A stretch of DNA of 64,000 nt, taken from positions 186,001-250,000 of the forward strand of contig NZ_JAHBGF010000046.1 in assembly GCF_018390695.1 (NCBI RefSeq). The letters run 5' to 3'. How positions within the stretch are numbered: the first letter of the stretch is position 1; every line of letters begins with the position of its first letter. The notes below the pieces were generated by a model, which was not told the DNA's origin, searched no databases, and was given only the letters and a program-made list of their open reading frames with translations. This stretch comes from Ancylobacter sonchi. Its GTDB lineage: Bacteria; Pseudomonadota; Alphaproteobacteria; Rhizobiales; Xanthobacteraceae. The translations under genes and the position numbers were made by a program. Shown here one piece after another: positions 51,288 to 64,000 of this stretch.

Positions 51288-51959
51288 TCACCGTGCCGTT
51301 CGCCGTGGGAAGATCGTCCAGCCGAGCCCGCGCAGCAGCTGGCGCAGCACGATGGCCAGCGCCAGATAGATCAGCGTCGCGGCGAAATAGGTCTCGAAGG
51401 CGCGGAAGGTGCGCGACTGGATGAAGTTCGCCGCGAAGGTGAGATCCTCCGCCGCGATCTGTGACACCGCCGCCGAGCCGAGCATGACGATGACGATCTG
51501 CGACGACAGCGCCGGCCAGATGCGTTGCAGCGCCGGCACCAGCACGACGTACCAGAAGGTCTGGATGCGGCTCATGCCGAGGCTGGCGCCAGCCTCGAAC
51601 TGGCCGCGCGGCGTCGCCTGGATACCGGCGCGGATGATCTCGCAGCCATAGGCGCCGAGATTGATCACCATGGCGAGGTTGGCCGCCGGCAATTCCCCCA
51701 TGCGCAGCCCGAGCGCCGGCAGGCCGAAGAAGATGAAGAACAGCTGGATCAGGAACGGCGTGTTGCGGATCATCTCCACATAGGCCGCGACGATGGGCTT
51801 GAGCCATCCGGGGCCGAGCGCCCGCGCCCAGGCGCAGGCGATGCCGAGGCTGACCCCCAGCGCGCCGCCGACCAGCGTGAGCTCGACGGTGATGCCGATG
51901 CCCTTGAGCAGTACCGGCCAGTAATCGGCCAGCCAGCCGAAATCGAACGCGTAGTTCAT
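51288..51959 (-). CDS. Polar amino acid ABC importer permease
   Basis: About 223 residues. RNTPFLIQLFFIFFGLPALG and the coupling loop EIIRAGIQATPRGQFEAGASLGMSRIQTFWYVVLVPALQ identify the HisQ/HisM-type channel subunit. The ATG at 51959 is used, because longer starts would read through the upstream repeat. A 389-base hairpin-containing gap separates it from its binding-protein gene. Confidence 0.93.
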   Translation of the reverse strand: MNYAFDFGWLADYWPVLLKGIGITVELTLVGGALGVSLGIACAWARALGPGWLKPIVAAYVEMIRNTPFLIQLFFIFFGLPALGLRMGELPAANLAMVINLGAYGCEIIRAGIQATPRGQFEAGASLGMSRIQTFWYVVLVPALQRIWPALSSQIVIVMLGSAAVSQIAAEDLTFAANFIQSRTFRAFETYFAATLIYLALAIVLRQLLRGLGWTIFPRRTAR

Positions 51960-52348
51960 GCCACTGAACTCCCGCTGGTGGGGTGATGTCGGGAAAGTCC
52001 TCGCCCCGTAGGGAGAAGGATCAGGCGATGGGGATGCAGGTAGCTCCCTTTCCCCGCCTCGAACCCGGCTGTTGCCGAGCTCGATCTTTGGTAGGTCAAA
52101 CCCGGCAACAGCCGAGTTCGATGGAGAAGGGTGGGTGAGGGCCTTCGACGCTTCCCAGTCGAGCCGCCCCTCACCAACCGGCTGCGCGGACCACTTCTCC
52201 ACCCGAGCCGGATATTTGCGGCTTCGGCCTTGCCCGACCCGAGCCCGGCAACAGCCGGGTTCGGGTGGGGAGAGGTTACGGGGGCGATCGGACCTGCGAG
52301 CGACGGGGCGCCTTCAGGTCAGTCCGGACGATCGGGCCACGAAGCCGC
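51960..52348. repeat. Gene-free region with intergenic hairpin repeat, block C
   Basis: 389 bases between the amino acid binding-protein gene and its permeases. Imperfect hairpins with cores GGC-TGTT-GCC (about 52061-52084) and GGC-AACA-GCC (about 52099-52120) are followed by a 13-bp stem at 52237-52266 (arm ACCCGAGCCCGGC, loop AACA, one G-T pair). CCCTCACC- and GGGGAGAGG-like blocks flank them. No gene is visible. The hairpin type matches blocks A and B. Confidence 0.78.
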
Positions 52349-53146
52349 TCACAGATCGGCGGGCAGCTTGGTGCCGAGCCACTTCTCGGAGATGGCGTCC
52401 AGCGCGCCGTCCTTCTTGGCAGTGGCGATGATGCCGTCGACCTTGGCGAGCAGCGCCGGCTCGTTCTTGTTGAGGCCGATATAGCAGGGCGAGTTCTTGA
52501 TCAGGAACTTGATCTCCGGCTTCTTCGGCGGGTTGCGCGCGAGGATGGCGGCGGCGACCACGTTGCCGGTAGCGATGACGTCGACCTGCCCGGACAGGAA
52601 GGCGGAGATGGTGCCGTTATTGTCCTCGTAGCGCTTGATGGTGGCGTCGGCGGGGGCGACCTTGGTCAGTTCGAGGTCTTCCACCGCGCCGCGGGTGACG
52701 CCGATGGTCTTGCCGGCGAGATCCTTCGCCTCCTTCACCGCCACGTCGGTCGGGCCGAACACGCCGTTGAAGAACGGCGCATAGGCGGCGGAGAAGTCGA
52801 TGACCTTCTCACGCTCCGGGTTCTTGCCCAGCGAGGAGATGACGAGGTCGACCTTGTTGGTCTGGAGATAGGGGATGCGGTTGGCGCTGGTCACCGGCAC
52901 CAGTTCCAGCTTCACGCCCAGCTTTTCGGCGATCAGCTTGGCCACGTCGACGTCATAGCCCTTGGGGGCCATGTCGGCGCCGACGCTGCCGAAGGGCGGG
53001 AAGTCCTGCGGCACGGCGATGCGGATGACCTTGCCGGCCTCGATGGTGGCGAGCGCGTCGGCATGCGCCGGCTGGATCAGGGCAGGCAGTGCCTGCGCGG
53101 CAACGACAGCGCCGGCAAGTAGGGCGAGCAGGGTACGGCGGTTCAT
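52349..53146 (-). CDS. Polar amino acid ABC importer binding protein, family 3
   Basis: 265 residues with a signal peptide (RTLLALLAGAVVAAQALPALIQPAHA) and the family 3 plan: IRIAVPQDFPPFGSVGADMAPKGYDVDVAKLIAEKLG, LVISSLGKNPEREKVIDFSAAYAPFF, GKTIGVTRGAVEDLELTK. It delivers the solute to the two permeases downstream. The GntR-type regulator gene ends only 3 bases before its start, so regulator and importer are on one transcript. Confidence 0.94.
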   Translation of the reverse strand: MNRRTLLALLAGAVVAAQALPALIQPAHADALATIEAGKVIRIAVPQDFPPFGSVGADMAPKGYDVDVAKLIAEKLGVKLELVPVTSANRIPYLQTNKVDLVISSLGKNPEREKVIDFSAAYAPFFNGVFGPTDVAVKEAKDLAGKTIGVTRGAVEDLELTKVAPADATIKRYEDNNGTISAFLSGQVDVIATGNVVAAAILARNPPKKPEIKFLIKNSPCYIGLNKNEPALLAKVDGIIATAKKDGALDAISEKWLGTKLPADL

Positions 53147-53149
53147 GGA

Positions 53150-53905
53150 TCAGTCCTCTTTAGTCGATGGATGATGATGCGCATGCGGTGCCGCGGCGCC
53201 GTGGGCGTGCGGCATGGAAGGGGCGACGTCGCTGAAGGTCGACGGGACCAGCAGTTCGCGCAGCGAGGCGAGCGGGTCGGGCTTGGCGGAGAGGTCGAGG
53301 CCGGCCTCCACCTTGCCGATGTGTTCGTCCATCAGCCGGGCGGCGCCGGCGAGGTCGCCGGCCTCCATCGCCGCGACGATGTCCTCGTGGTCGTGGCTGG
53401 ATTCCTCGGCCTTCTCGGTCGGCTGGTAGAGCATGGAGATCAGCGTGGTGCGGGCGGTGAGGTCGCGGATGATCTCGGTGAGCAGCCGGTTGCCCAGCGC
53501 GTCGGCAAGATGGATGTGGAAGTCGCCGAGCAGGCACGCGCGCGACGACACGTCGCCCGTCTCGATGGCCTGCCGCTCGATGGCGACATGCTCCTTGAGG
53601 CTGGCGAGCACCTTGGGCGGCACCTCGCGCACGGTCTGCAACAGGCCGGTCTCGATGACGCGGCGGGTCTGGAACGCCTCGCGCGCCTCGTCGGCGGACG
53701 GCTCGACCACGAACCAGCCGCGCCGCGCGCTCACCTGCACGATGCCGCGCGTCTCCAGCCGCATCATCGCCTCGCGCACGCGGGTGCGGGAGACGCCGAA
53801 CAGGTCGGCGAGCTTCTGTTCGCCGAGCCTTGTACCGGGCGGGATACGACCGGCCAGGATGGCGGAGAGGATCGCTTCTTCGATATTGGCGGTAGACGGG
53901 TTCAT
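53150..53905 (-). CDS. GntR-family regulator (FadR subfamily) with His-rich tail
   Basis: About 251 residues. Winged helix (GTRLGEQKLADLFGVSRTRVREAMMRLETRGIVQVSARRGWFVVEP) plus FCD helical domain with metal-type His in GDFHIHLADALGN and SHDHEDIV. The last 20 residues (PHAHGAAAPHAHHHPSTKED) are His-rich, which is not usual for the family. An operator-like palindrome lies just before its start, suggesting autoregulation of the regulator-importer operon. The ATG at 53905 is chosen; a longer TTG start would read through that palindrome. Confidence 0.92.
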   Translation of the reverse strand: MNPSTANIEEAILSAILAGRIPPGTRLGEQKLADLFGVSRTRVREAMMRLETRGIVQVSARRGWFVVEPSADEAREAFQTRRVIETGLLQTVREVPPKVLASLKEHVAIERQAIETGDVSSRACLLGDFHIHLADALGNRLLTEIIRDLTARTTLISMLYQPTEKAEESSHDHEDIVAAMEAGDLAGAARLMDEHIGKVEAGLDLSAKPDPLASLRELLVPSTFSDVAPSMPHAHGAAAPHAHHHPSTKED

Positions 53906-53917
53906 CACGCTGGGCTC

Positions 53918-53940
53918 ACAGGCTTGTATACAAGACCTGT
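53918..53940. promoter_or_regulatory. GntR-type operator before the amino acid importer operon
   Basis: CTTGTATACAAG at 53923-53934 is a perfect 12-base palindrome, extended by ACAGG and CCTGT on the two sides. TTGTATACAA is a common FadR-subfamily operator form. It lies 13 bases upstream of the GntR start codon and would block the whole operon. Confidence 0.75.
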
Positions 53941-54044
53941 AAGCAATCGTTGTGCCAACGATCCCGTGTCGCAACCTGTTGCGAGGATTGTCGATCCATA
54001 TACAATTTATGAGGGTATTTTTTCATCTGCCGGGGGGCAGTTTC

Positions 54045-54809
54045 ATGGACAATGTCAGAGCCGCCGCCGCTGCGGCCTATGCCGGTTGGCAGAAGTCGCT
54101 CAACAAGCCTTTCATCATCATCGCCGTGATGTGCCTGATCATCGCCGCAGCGGAAGCTTTCGGCCAGATCGCTGGCGACGGATCGAAAGTCAGCATTCTC
54201 CTCGCCCTTGCCATCGTCACCTTGCTGGCGCCGAAGATCGAGTCGTTTTCCTTCGGGTCGGACGGGGTCAAGGCGGCGCTCGCCAAGATCGACACCAACA
54301 ACATTGCCGCCACGACCGAGGTGGACAGCAACATCAATGTGAAGCTCGATCAGCTCTTCCGTGAGGTCGCCTCGCTCAAGGCGATGCTCGCACCGCCGGG
54401 CGAGACCCCCCTGTCCGAGGCGTTGCCGGAATTCGTCGAGCCGCCGCCGCCGATCCTGGCAAACGATCCGAACAAAGGTCGATTTGGAGGCAATGAGCGG
54501 CAAAATGGTCGCGTTTTGAGCGCGACGGTCGAGGAATCGATGCTGAATGGCGATTGGTGCAAGCTCACCCTGGCGGTGCGCCCGACCAGGGGAGCTGCGC
54601 CCGTCACCGGCAAGGTCGTGTTCTACCTGCACGATTCCTTCTCGCCGGACCGCTACACGATCAATGCCGAGCGTGGCGAGGCGGTGCTGACGCTGCGTTC
54701 CTACGGCGCCTTTACCGCCGGCGCCATCGTCGATGGATCGACGATGCTCGAACTCGATCTGGCGGAAAGTCCCAATGTCGGGGCTCCGGATGCCTGGAGG
54801 ACGCGCTGA
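54045..54809 (+). CDS. Membrane protein with prokaryotic YEATS (pYEATS) domain
   Basis: About 254 residues. Two membrane segments lie near residues 22-40 and 50-66, followed by a helical linker (NINVKLDQLFREVASLKAML) and a Pro-rich hinge. From about residue 150 comes an immunoglobulin-like domain, with VVFYLHDSFSPDRYTINAERGEAVLTLRSYGAFTAGAIVDG as the pYEATS hallmark. Such domains are predicted to take part in signalling or assembly at the membrane; no ligand is known to me. The ATG at 54045 behind GGGGGG is used. It diverges from the GntR-type gene and has no obvious partner. Confidence 0.72.
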   Translation: MDNVRAAAAAAYAGWQKSLNKPFIIIAVMCLIIAAAEAFGQIAGDGSKVSILLALAIVTLLAPKIESFSFGSDGVKAALAKIDTNNIAATTEVDSNINVKLDQLFREVASLKAMLAPPGETPLSEALPEFVEPPPPILANDPNKGRFGGNERQNGRVLSATVEESMLNGDWCKLTLAVRPTRGAAPVTGKVVFYLHDSFSPDRYTINAERGEAVLTLRSYGAFTAGAIVDGSTMLELDLAESPNVGAPDAWRTR

Positions 54810-54843
54810 GCCAGGGAGGACGCGGTAGGGAAGGCCGGGCGCG

Positions 54844-57015
54844 CTACTCGGCTGCCGCCCGGCCATGCCCCAAGCGGCGGCTGATCGCCTCGACAAGTTC
54901 CCCCGCCGCCTCGGCTATCACCGTGCCGGGCGGGTAGATCGCCTCGGCGCCGGCGGCGCGCACCGCCTCATAGTCCTGCGGCGGCACCACGCCGCCGACC
55001 ACGATCATGATGTCGCCGCGCCCCTCCGCCTCCAGCGCCGCCTTCACCTGCGGCACCAGCGTGAGATGGCCGGCCGCCAGCGACGAGATGCCGATGACGT
55101 GCACATCGTTCTCCACTGCCTGCCGGGCGGCTTCCTGCGGCGTGGCGAACAGCGGACCGATGTCGACGTCGAAGCCGAGATCGGCGAAAGCGGAGGCGAT
55201 CACCTTCTGGCCGCGGTCGTGGCCGTCCTGCCCGACCTTGGCGACGAGGATGCGCGGGCGCCTTCCTTCCTCGCTCTCGAAGGCCTCGACCCGCTGGCGC
55301 ACCGCCGCGACCTTGTCGCTCATGCCGCGAGCTCCCGTGTTTTCCGCCTCCCGCCGATAGATGCCCGACACGGCGCGGATTTCCGCGCGATGCCGGCCGA
55401 AGACGCTCTCCAGCGTATCGGAAATCTCGCCGACCGTCGCCCGCGCGCGCGCGGCGTCGATGGCGAGCGCCAGGAGGTTGCCGCCGCCGGCCGCGCCGTT
55501 GCGCAGCGCGGTGAGCGCGGCGTCGAGTGCCTGCGGATCGCGCCCGGCCTTCAGCTGGCGCAGCTTGTCGATCTGGGCGGCGCGGACGGCGGAATTGTCG
55601 ACCTTGAGCACGTCGATGGGCGTCTCGCTCGCCGGCTTGTACTTGTTGACGCCGACCACGGTCTGCGCCCCGGCGTCGATATGCGCCTGCGTGATCGCCG
55701 CCGCCTCCTCGATGCGCAGCTTGGGGATGCCGGCCTCGATGGCCTTCGCCATGCCGCCCAGTGCCTCGACCTCGGCGATGTGCGCGCTCGCCCGCGCCGC
55801 GAGATCGGCGGTCAGCTTTTCCACATAGAACGAGCCGCCCCACGGGTCGATGGCGCGGGTGGTGCCGCTCTCCTGCTGCAAGAGGATCTGGGTGTTGCGG
55901 GCGATGCGGGCGGAGAAGTCGGTCGGCAGCGCCAGCGCCTCGTCGAGCGCGTTGGTGTGCAGCGACTGGGTATGGCCCTGCGTCGCCGCCATCGCCTCGA
56001 CCATGGTGCGTATCACATTGTTGAACACGTCCTGCGCGGTGAGGCTCCAGCCGGAGGTCTGCGAATGGGTACGCAGCGGCAGCGACTTCGGATTCTCAGC
56101 CCCGAGATCGGCCATCAGCTTCGCCCAGATCAGCCGGGCGGCGCGCAGCTTGGCGACCTCCATGAAGAAGTTCATGCCGATCGCCCAGAAGAACGACAGG
56201 CGCGGCGCGAAGCTGTCGATCGGCAGGCCAGCCTTGACGCCGGCGCGGGCATATTCGAGCCCGTCGGCGAGCGTGTAGGCGAGCTCCAGGTCCTGCGTCG
56301 CCCCGGCTTCCTGCATGTGGTAGCCGGAGATCGAGATCGAGTTGAAGCGCGGCATCGCCGATGACGTGAAGGCGAAGATGTCGGAGATGATCCGCATCGA
56401 GGGCGCCGGCGGGTAGATATAGGTGTTGCGGACCATGAACTCCTTGAGGATGTCGTTCTGGATGGTCCCCGAGAGCTGGGCCGGCTTCACCCCCTGCTCC
56501 TCGGCGGCGACGACATAGAGCGCCAGCACCGGCAGCACCGCGCCGTTCATGGTCATCGACACGCTCATCTTGTCGAGCGGGATGCCCGAGAACAGCGTGC
56601 GCATGTCGAGGATGGAATCGATGGCCACCCCGGCCATGCCGACATCGCCGGCGACGCGCGGATGGTCGCTGTCATAGCCGCGATGGGTGGCGAGATCGAA
56701 GGCGACCGACAGGCCCTTCTGGCCGGCGGCGAGGTTGCGCCGGTAGAAGGCGTTGGAATCCTCCGCCGTGGAGAAGCCGGCATACTGCCGGATCGTCCAG
56801 GGCTGGGTGGCGTACATGGTCGGGTAGGGGCCGCGCAGGAACGGCGCCAGCCCTGGATAGCTGTCGACGAAGCCGAGCCCGGCGAGGTCGTCCGGGCCGT
56901 AGCTGCACTTCACCGCGATGCCTTCCGGCGTCATCCAGTCGGCGGCGCCGGGGTCCGGCGCGGCGAGCGCCGGCCGGCGCCAGTCGAGGCCGGAGAAGTT
57001 CGGGATGCGGCTCAT
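54844..57015 (-). CDS. mutB: Methylmalonyl-CoA mutase large (catalytic) subunit
   Basis: 723 residues, adenosylcobalamin-dependent, converting methylmalonyl-CoA to succinyl-CoA. The TIM-barrel part contains [58 protein letters not shown]. The C-terminal cobalamin domain has GQDGHDRG with the axial His599, then SSLAAGH and GG-VVPPQDY. It is last in the pccB-pccA-mutA-mutB operon. Usual helpers (MeaB-type GTPase, epimerase) are not in the window. Confidence 0.97.
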   Translation of the reverse strand: MSRIPNFSGLDWRRPALAAPDPGAADWMTPEGIAVKCSYGPDDLAGLGFVDSYPGLAPFLRGPYPTMYATQPWTIRQYAGFSTAEDSNAFYRRNLAAGQKGLSVAFDLATHRGYDSDHPRVAGDVGMAGVAIDSILDMRTLFSGIPLDKMSVSMTMNGAVLPVLALYVVAAEEQGVKPAQLSGTIQNDILKEFMVRNTYIYPPAPSMRIISDIFAFTSSAMPRFNSISISGYHMQEAGATQDLELAYTLADGLEYARAGVKAGLPIDSFAPRLSFFWAIGMNFFMEVAKLRAARLIWAKLMADLGAENPKSLPLRTHSQTSGWSLTAQDVFNNVIRTMVEAMAATQGHTQSLHTNALDEALALPTDFSARIARNTQILLQQESGTTRAIDPWGGSFYVEKLTADLAARASAHIAEVEALGGMAKAIEAGIPKLRIEEAAAITQAHIDAGAQTVVGVNKYKPASETPIDVLKVDNSAVRAAQIDKLRQLKAGRDPQALDAALTALRNGAAGGGNLLALAIDAARARATVGEISDTLESVFGRHRAEIRAVSGIYRREAENTGARGMSDKVAAVRQRVEAFESEEGRRPRILVAKVGQDGHDRGQKVIASAFADLGFDVDIGPLFATPQEAARQAVENDVHVIGISSLAAGHLTLVPQVKAALEAEGRGDIMIVVGGVVPPQDYEAVRAAGAEAIYPPGTVIAEAAGELVEAISRRLGHGRAAAE

Positions 57016-57058
57016 CGGACAGCCTCCATGCCGAGATGGGTAAAGGCACTGCGCGGGC

Positions 57059-58927
57059 TCATGGTTCCGCTCCCGGCTTCAGCCCGAGCGCGGCATGCGC
57101 GGCGCGCAGCGACTCCAGCACGTCGCAGCCGGCAAAGATGAAGCCGTCCACTCCGGCTTCACGCAGCCCGGCCTCCTGCTCGGGCAGCCGCCCGGCGAGC
57201 CACAGGTGAGCGGCGCCAGCCTGTTCCAGCGCCCGCGCGGCCGCCTCCCCCCGCTCCGCATAGACGCCGTCCGACCCGCACAGGCAGGCCAGCCGCGTGC
57301 CGGAGGCGCGGAAGGCGGCGACGAGGGCGGCCTCGTCGGCAAAGCCGTCATTGCCGGGCGCGGCGATGCCGCCGGCCTCGAACAGGTTTTTCGCGAAACC
57401 GGCCCGCGCCGTGAAGTCGGCGGGCGTGCCGAGATTGGCGAGGAATACCGAGGGTGCCGGTTCGGTCCGTGCGGTGGCAGCGCGCAGCGCCTCGAAGGGC
57501 TCGGCGAGGCGCTTCGGCACCAGCGGCTCGACCAGCAGCGCGCCCTCGGCGGGGGGCGGCGCATCGAGGCGCGGCAGCGACGCCAGCACGGCTGGCACGG
57601 CGGCGCCGAGCAGCGGGAATTCCGAGGTGCCGGTGATCGGCGCCTTGCGGGTGGCGATGTCCTGCGCACGGGCGGCGCGGGCCTGCCCGATCTGCCGCTG
57701 CAGGCTGCCCGCTTGCAGCGCCTCGACGATCCCGCCTTCCTTGTCGAGGGCACGGAACAGCTCCCACGCGGCGGCGGCCAGCTCCTGCGTGCGTTCCTCG
57801 ACCGCGCCGGCGCCGGCGGCGGGATCGGCGACGCGGTGAATGTTGGCTTCCTCGATGAGGATCAATTGGGTGTTGCGGGCCAGCCGGCGGGCGCTGGCCT
57901 CCGGCAGGCCGAGCGCTTGGGTGAACGGTAGCACGGCGAGGCTGTCGGCTCCGCCTGCCCCGGCGGCGAAGGCGGCGATGGTGCCGCGCAGCAGGTTGGT
58001 GTGCGGGTCGAGCCGGGTGAGGCTGCGCCAGGCGGTCTCCATGTGGATGGCGAGCGGCGGCGGGCTGGCGACGCCGCAGGCCTCCAGCGCCGCCGCCCAG
58101 ATGAGCCGCAGCGCGCGCGGCTTGGCGAGGGTGAGGAACTGGTCGACATCGGCCACCAGCGTCGCCTCGATCAGCGGCGCGGCCTCCTCGATGGCGAGGC
58201 CGGAGGCCTCCAGCGCCCGCAGATAGGCGACGGCGGTGGCGAGCACGCTCGCCAGTTCCTGCGCGTCGGTGGCGCCGGCGACGTGGTACGGGCGTCCGTC
58301 CGCCCGCACCATCGGCGCGATGAAGCCGCGCAGCCGCAGCGCCGAGACGGTCTGGGCGAGGCGCAGCGACAGGCTGTCCCATTCCAGCGGCGAGGCGCCG
58401 AGCGCGGCGAGGTCGCCGATGGGATCGAGGCCGAAGCGGATGTCGAGCGTCCCGGGATCCTGGGCGTCGAGCAGCGATGCCAGCGCCAGGGCGATGTCGC
58501 GACCCTGGAAGCGCCCGGCCTCGACGCGCAGGGTGACGAGATCGGCCATCACCCCGTCAAGCGTGCCGGCGATCGCCGCGCGTGTCACCGGCAGGCCGAA
58601 GCCATGCGCCGAGGGGGCGCCGGCGAAGACGAGGGCGAGGCCGTCGGCGCCGTTGGCGAGGTCGTCCAGCGCCTGCGCATTGGCGGTGGCCGGATCGCTA
58701 TGGTCGATGCGGGTCAGCACCTTCCACGGCGCGCCCGCCGGCCGGGCGGCGACCAGCCCGGCCTCGACGCGGCGCGGCGGCAGGGCGTCGAACGCCAGGC
58801 CGTCATAGGTGCGGGTGACCATGCGCCGGTCATAGGGCGCGCCCTTGAGCACGCCCTCGACCAGCTTGAGCCAGTCCGCGCGGGTGGCGGCCGGCGGGGC
58901 GGCGAGGTCGAGATCGAGGGGTTCCAT
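57059..58927 (-). CDS. mutA: Methylmalonyl-CoA mutase small (non-catalytic) subunit
   Basis: 622 residues, homologous to the large subunit over its barrel ([36 protein letters not shown]). The C-terminal domain lacks the DxHxxG cobalamin motif, reading [24 protein letters not shown], as expected for the non-catalytic partner of the heterodimer. It lies 12 bases after pccA and 43 bases before mutB. The pairing with a large subunit indicates the alpha-beta type enzyme rather than a homodimer. Confidence 0.92.
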   Translation of the reverse strand: MEPLDLDLAAPPAATRADWLKLVEGVLKGAPYDRRMVTRTYDGLAFDALPPRRVEAGLVAARPAGAPWKVLTRIDHSDPATANAQALDDLANGADGLALVFAGAPSAHGFGLPVTRAAIAGTLDGVMADLVTLRVEAGRFQGRDIALALASLLDAQDPGTLDIRFGLDPIGDLAALGASPLEWDSLSLRLAQTVSALRLRGFIAPMVRADGRPYHVAGATDAQELASVLATAVAYLRALEASGLAIEEAAPLIEATLVADVDQFLTLAKPRALRLIWAAALEACGVASPPPLAIHMETAWRSLTRLDPHTNLLRGTIAAFAAGAGGADSLAVLPFTQALGLPEASARRLARNTQLILIEEANIHRVADPAAGAGAVEERTQELAAAAWELFRALDKEGGIVEALQAGSLQRQIGQARAARAQDIATRKAPITGTSEFPLLGAAVPAVLASLPRLDAPPPAEGALLVEPLVPKRLAEPFEALRAATARTEPAPSVFLANLGTPADFTARAGFAKNLFEAGGIAAPGNDGFADEAALVAAFRASGTRLACLCGSDGVYAERGEAAARALEQAGAAHLWLAGRLPEQEAGLREAGVDGFIFAGCDVLESLRAAHAALGLKPGAEP

Positions 58928-58939
58928 AGAGGACTGTCC

Positions 58940-60955
<2,016 letters not shown>

Positions 60956-60964
60956 GGATGAGCC

Positions 60965-62497
<1,533 letters not shown>

Positions 62498-62590
62498 GGC
62501 ATGCACCTTCTCCGGGGGCGCCAACCGGAGAGTCGGAAGGGCGCCCGCTCGCTTCGCCTCTTCTAAGCCCTTGTGACCCGCACGATAAGC

Positions 62591-62628
62591 TGTGAAAATG
62601 CGGATCGTAAAACTGTAAAAATTTCACA
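62591..62628. promoter_or_regulatory. Candidate operator between pccB and the ScfR-type regulator
   Basis: In the 239-base divergent region, TGTAAAAATTTCACA at 62614-62628 is a dyad with a single mismatched pair, and a further half site TGTGAAA lies at 62591-62597, 23 bases before the first arm. The region is AT-rich against its surroundings. The XRE-type regulator next to it is the natural candidate to bind here. Confidence 0.6.
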
Positions 62629-62736
62629 AGATCGACGCGCGGAGAGCAGAACCCCGCCAGCTCCCCCTCCGCGTCGGGAAGAGGGCGGGACGGCTGGATG
62701 ATGCCGTTTCATCGGGAGCCCTCGCCGGAGGCCATC

Positions 62737-64000
62737 ATGTCGAAGAAGGTATTCGCCGGTCATGCCGTGCGCAATCTGCGCGAAAGGCTGGGCCTTACCC
62801 AGATGGACTTCGCACGGCGCCTTTCGTTGTCGCCGAGCTACATCAACCAGATCGAGAGTAACCAGCGTCCGCTCACCGCCGCGGTGCTGCTGGCCATCGG
62901 CCGCACCTTCGACCTCGACATCACCCGTTTCGGTGCCGATGACCTCGACCGCATCGTCGCCGATCTGCGCGAGGCGCTGGCCGATCCGGTGTTCCGGGGG
63001 CTGGAGCCGAGCCTGCAGGACCTGAAGAACGCCACCACCCATGCGCCGGCCTTCGCCCACGCCTTCCTGCGCCTGCATGGGGCGATGCGCCGGCTGGTGG
63101 AGCGCCGCGCCGCGCTTGACGACGCGGTTACCTCGGCGGGCGGCGGCGAGGGCGACGGCGAGGCCCGCAACCTCGCCCCTTATGACGAGGTGCGCGACCA
63201 TTTCCACTACATCGACAATTATGTCGACGGCCTCGACCGGGCGGCGGAGGAGAAGAGCGCCGCGCTCGACCTGTTCGCCCGCCCCGACGCCGGCGCGGTG
63301 CTGGAGCGGCATCTGCGCGAGCGCCACGATATCGGCGTGGAGACCGCGCCCTCCGACGCGGTGGAGGCGCCGCTGCTGCGCTTCGATCGGCATCGCCGGG
63401 TGGCGACGCTGGCGCGCGGGCTCGATCCGGCGAGCCGCGCCTTCCGCCTCGCCACGCTCATCGCCCGCTTCGAGCAGGGCGAACTGATCGACCGGCATGT
63501 GGCGGAGGCGGGCTTCCGCAGCACCGCCGCCCGCGAGGTGTGCCGGCTGTCGCTGCAGAATTACTATGCCGGGGCGCTGATCCTGCCCTATCGCCGGTTC
63601 GCGCGGCTGGCGCGGGAGCGGCGGCACGATCTCGACCTGATCGCCGCCATCACCGGCGCCAGCCTGGAGCAGGTGTGCCACCGGCTCTCGACGTTGCAGC
63701 GGCCGGGCGAGAAGGGCGTGCCGTTCTACTTCCTGAAGGTGGATCGCGCGGGCAACGTCATCAAGCGCCACAGCGCTACGCGCTTCCAGTTCGCCCGCTA
63801 TGGCGGCGCCTGCCCGGTGTGGAACGTGCACGAGGCGTTCGAACAGCCCTCGAAGCTGCTGGCGCAGGTCGGCGAGATGCCGGACGGGGTGCGCTATCTC
63901 TGTCTCGCGCGGGGGGCCATCAAGCCCGTGCAGCGCTTCGGCCAGCGCGAGCGGCGCTATGCGCTCGGCATCGGCTGTGAGCTCTCCTATGCCGGGGAGA
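62737..64000 (+). CDS. ScfR/PrpR-type short-chain acyl-CoA regulator (cut by window end)
   Basis: An open frame of 421 residues runs off the window. N-terminal XRE helix-turn-helix (VRNLRERLGLTQMDFARRLSLSPSYINQIESNQRPLTA), then a helical region and an ImmA/IrrE-like segment (FRLATLIARFEQGELIDRHV, SLQNYYAGALILPYRRFARLARE). The DUF2083-type ligand domain begins at GVPFYFLKVDRAGNVIKRHSATRFQFARYGGACPVWN. Proteins of this make-up (RamB, PrpR, ScfR) sense short-chain acyl-CoA and control propionate use, which fits the divergent pcc-mut operon. The ATG at 62737 follows GGAGG. Confidence 0.88.
   Translation, partial: MSKKVFAGHAVRNLRERLGLTQMDFARRLSLSPSYINQIESNQRPLTAAVLLAIGRTFDLDITRFGADDLDRIVADLREALADPVFRGLEPSLQDLKNATTHAPAFAHAFLRLHGAMRRLVERRAALDDAVTSAGGGEGDGEARNLAPYDEVRDHFHYIDNYVDGLDRAAEEKSAALDLFARPDAGAVLERHLRERHDIGVETAPSDAVEAPLLRFDRHRRVATLARGLDPASRAFRLATLIARFEQGELIDRHVAEAGFRSTAAREVCRLSLQNYYAGALILPYRRFARLARERRHDLDLIAAITGASLEQVCHRLSTLQRPGEKGVPFYFLKVDRAGNVIKRHSATRFQFARYGGACPVWNVHEAFEQPSKLLAQVGEMPDGVRYLCLARGAIKPVQRFGQRERRYALGIGCELSYAGE

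Noticed and set aside
62563-63831. Open frame of 422 codons on the minus strand at the window end
   Set aside because: It is antisense to the XRE/ScfR-type regulator, whose frame shows a clear helix-turn-helix and family blocks and stays open to the window end.

Overview
The window is GC-rich DNA from an alphaproteobacterium, most likely a hyphomicrobialean (rhizobial-type) bacterium close to Xanthobacteraceae. The supporting signs are an ALAS-type hemA, a heme-PAS FixL/FixJ/FixK set, NikR and HupE, a propionyl-CoA/methylmalonyl-CoA operon with a ScfR-type regulator, and several complete ABC importers. The genus is inferred from gene content only. No rRNA, tRNA, insertion sequence, prophage or CRISPR array was recognised.

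Layout. 0.1-1.3 kb: a PLP aminotransferase. 1.4-18.4 kb: an envelope and secretion region. It holds a methyltransferase/coiled-coil protein, a type I secretion ABC exporter with its HlyD adaptor, and three tandem divergent RTX proteins with a serralysin (M10) fold whose zinc ligands are lost. UDP-xylose synthase, GalE and three genes with glycosyltransferase or unknown roles follow. 18.5-25.5 kb: an oxygen-response block, fixL-fixJ-single-domain receiver-fixK, next to hemN (with a FixK/FNR-type box) and hemA. 25.7-30.0 kb: a guanidine/nickel block. A ykkC guanidine-I riboswitch precedes an arginase-family gene of the Ni-dependent guanidine hydrolase (GdmH) type, followed by a very His-rich protein. 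Beside it are a HupE nickel permease with a NikR operator and nikR itself. 30.0-33.8 kb: upp, urc1, a PhnA-like ORF and urc4, i.e. the URC route of uracil catabolism. 33.9-53.9 kb: transport. It contains a lone TctC-type binding protein, a polyamine-type ABC importer with a candidate sigma-54 promoter, a peptide-type ABC importer with a divergent GntR/OCD pair, an HlyD/FUSC efflux pair, and a polar amino acid importer with its GntR regulator. 54.0-64.0 kb: a pYEATS membrane protein, then mutB-mutA-pccA-pccB divergent from a ScfR/PrpR-type regulator cut by the window end.

How the parts fit. Guanidine sensed by the riboswitch would switch on a nickel enzyme. The adjacent NikR-controlled HupE would supply nickel and the His-rich protein could store or deliver it; this pairing is the most notable candidate for an undescribed system. 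The RTX proteins look like exported pseudo-proteases with conserved C-terminal export/RTX parts and diverging, AT-rich N-terminal parts. A family of intergenic hairpins with fixed loop cores and changing, still complementary arms occurs in three places, two of them just after a binding-protein gene.
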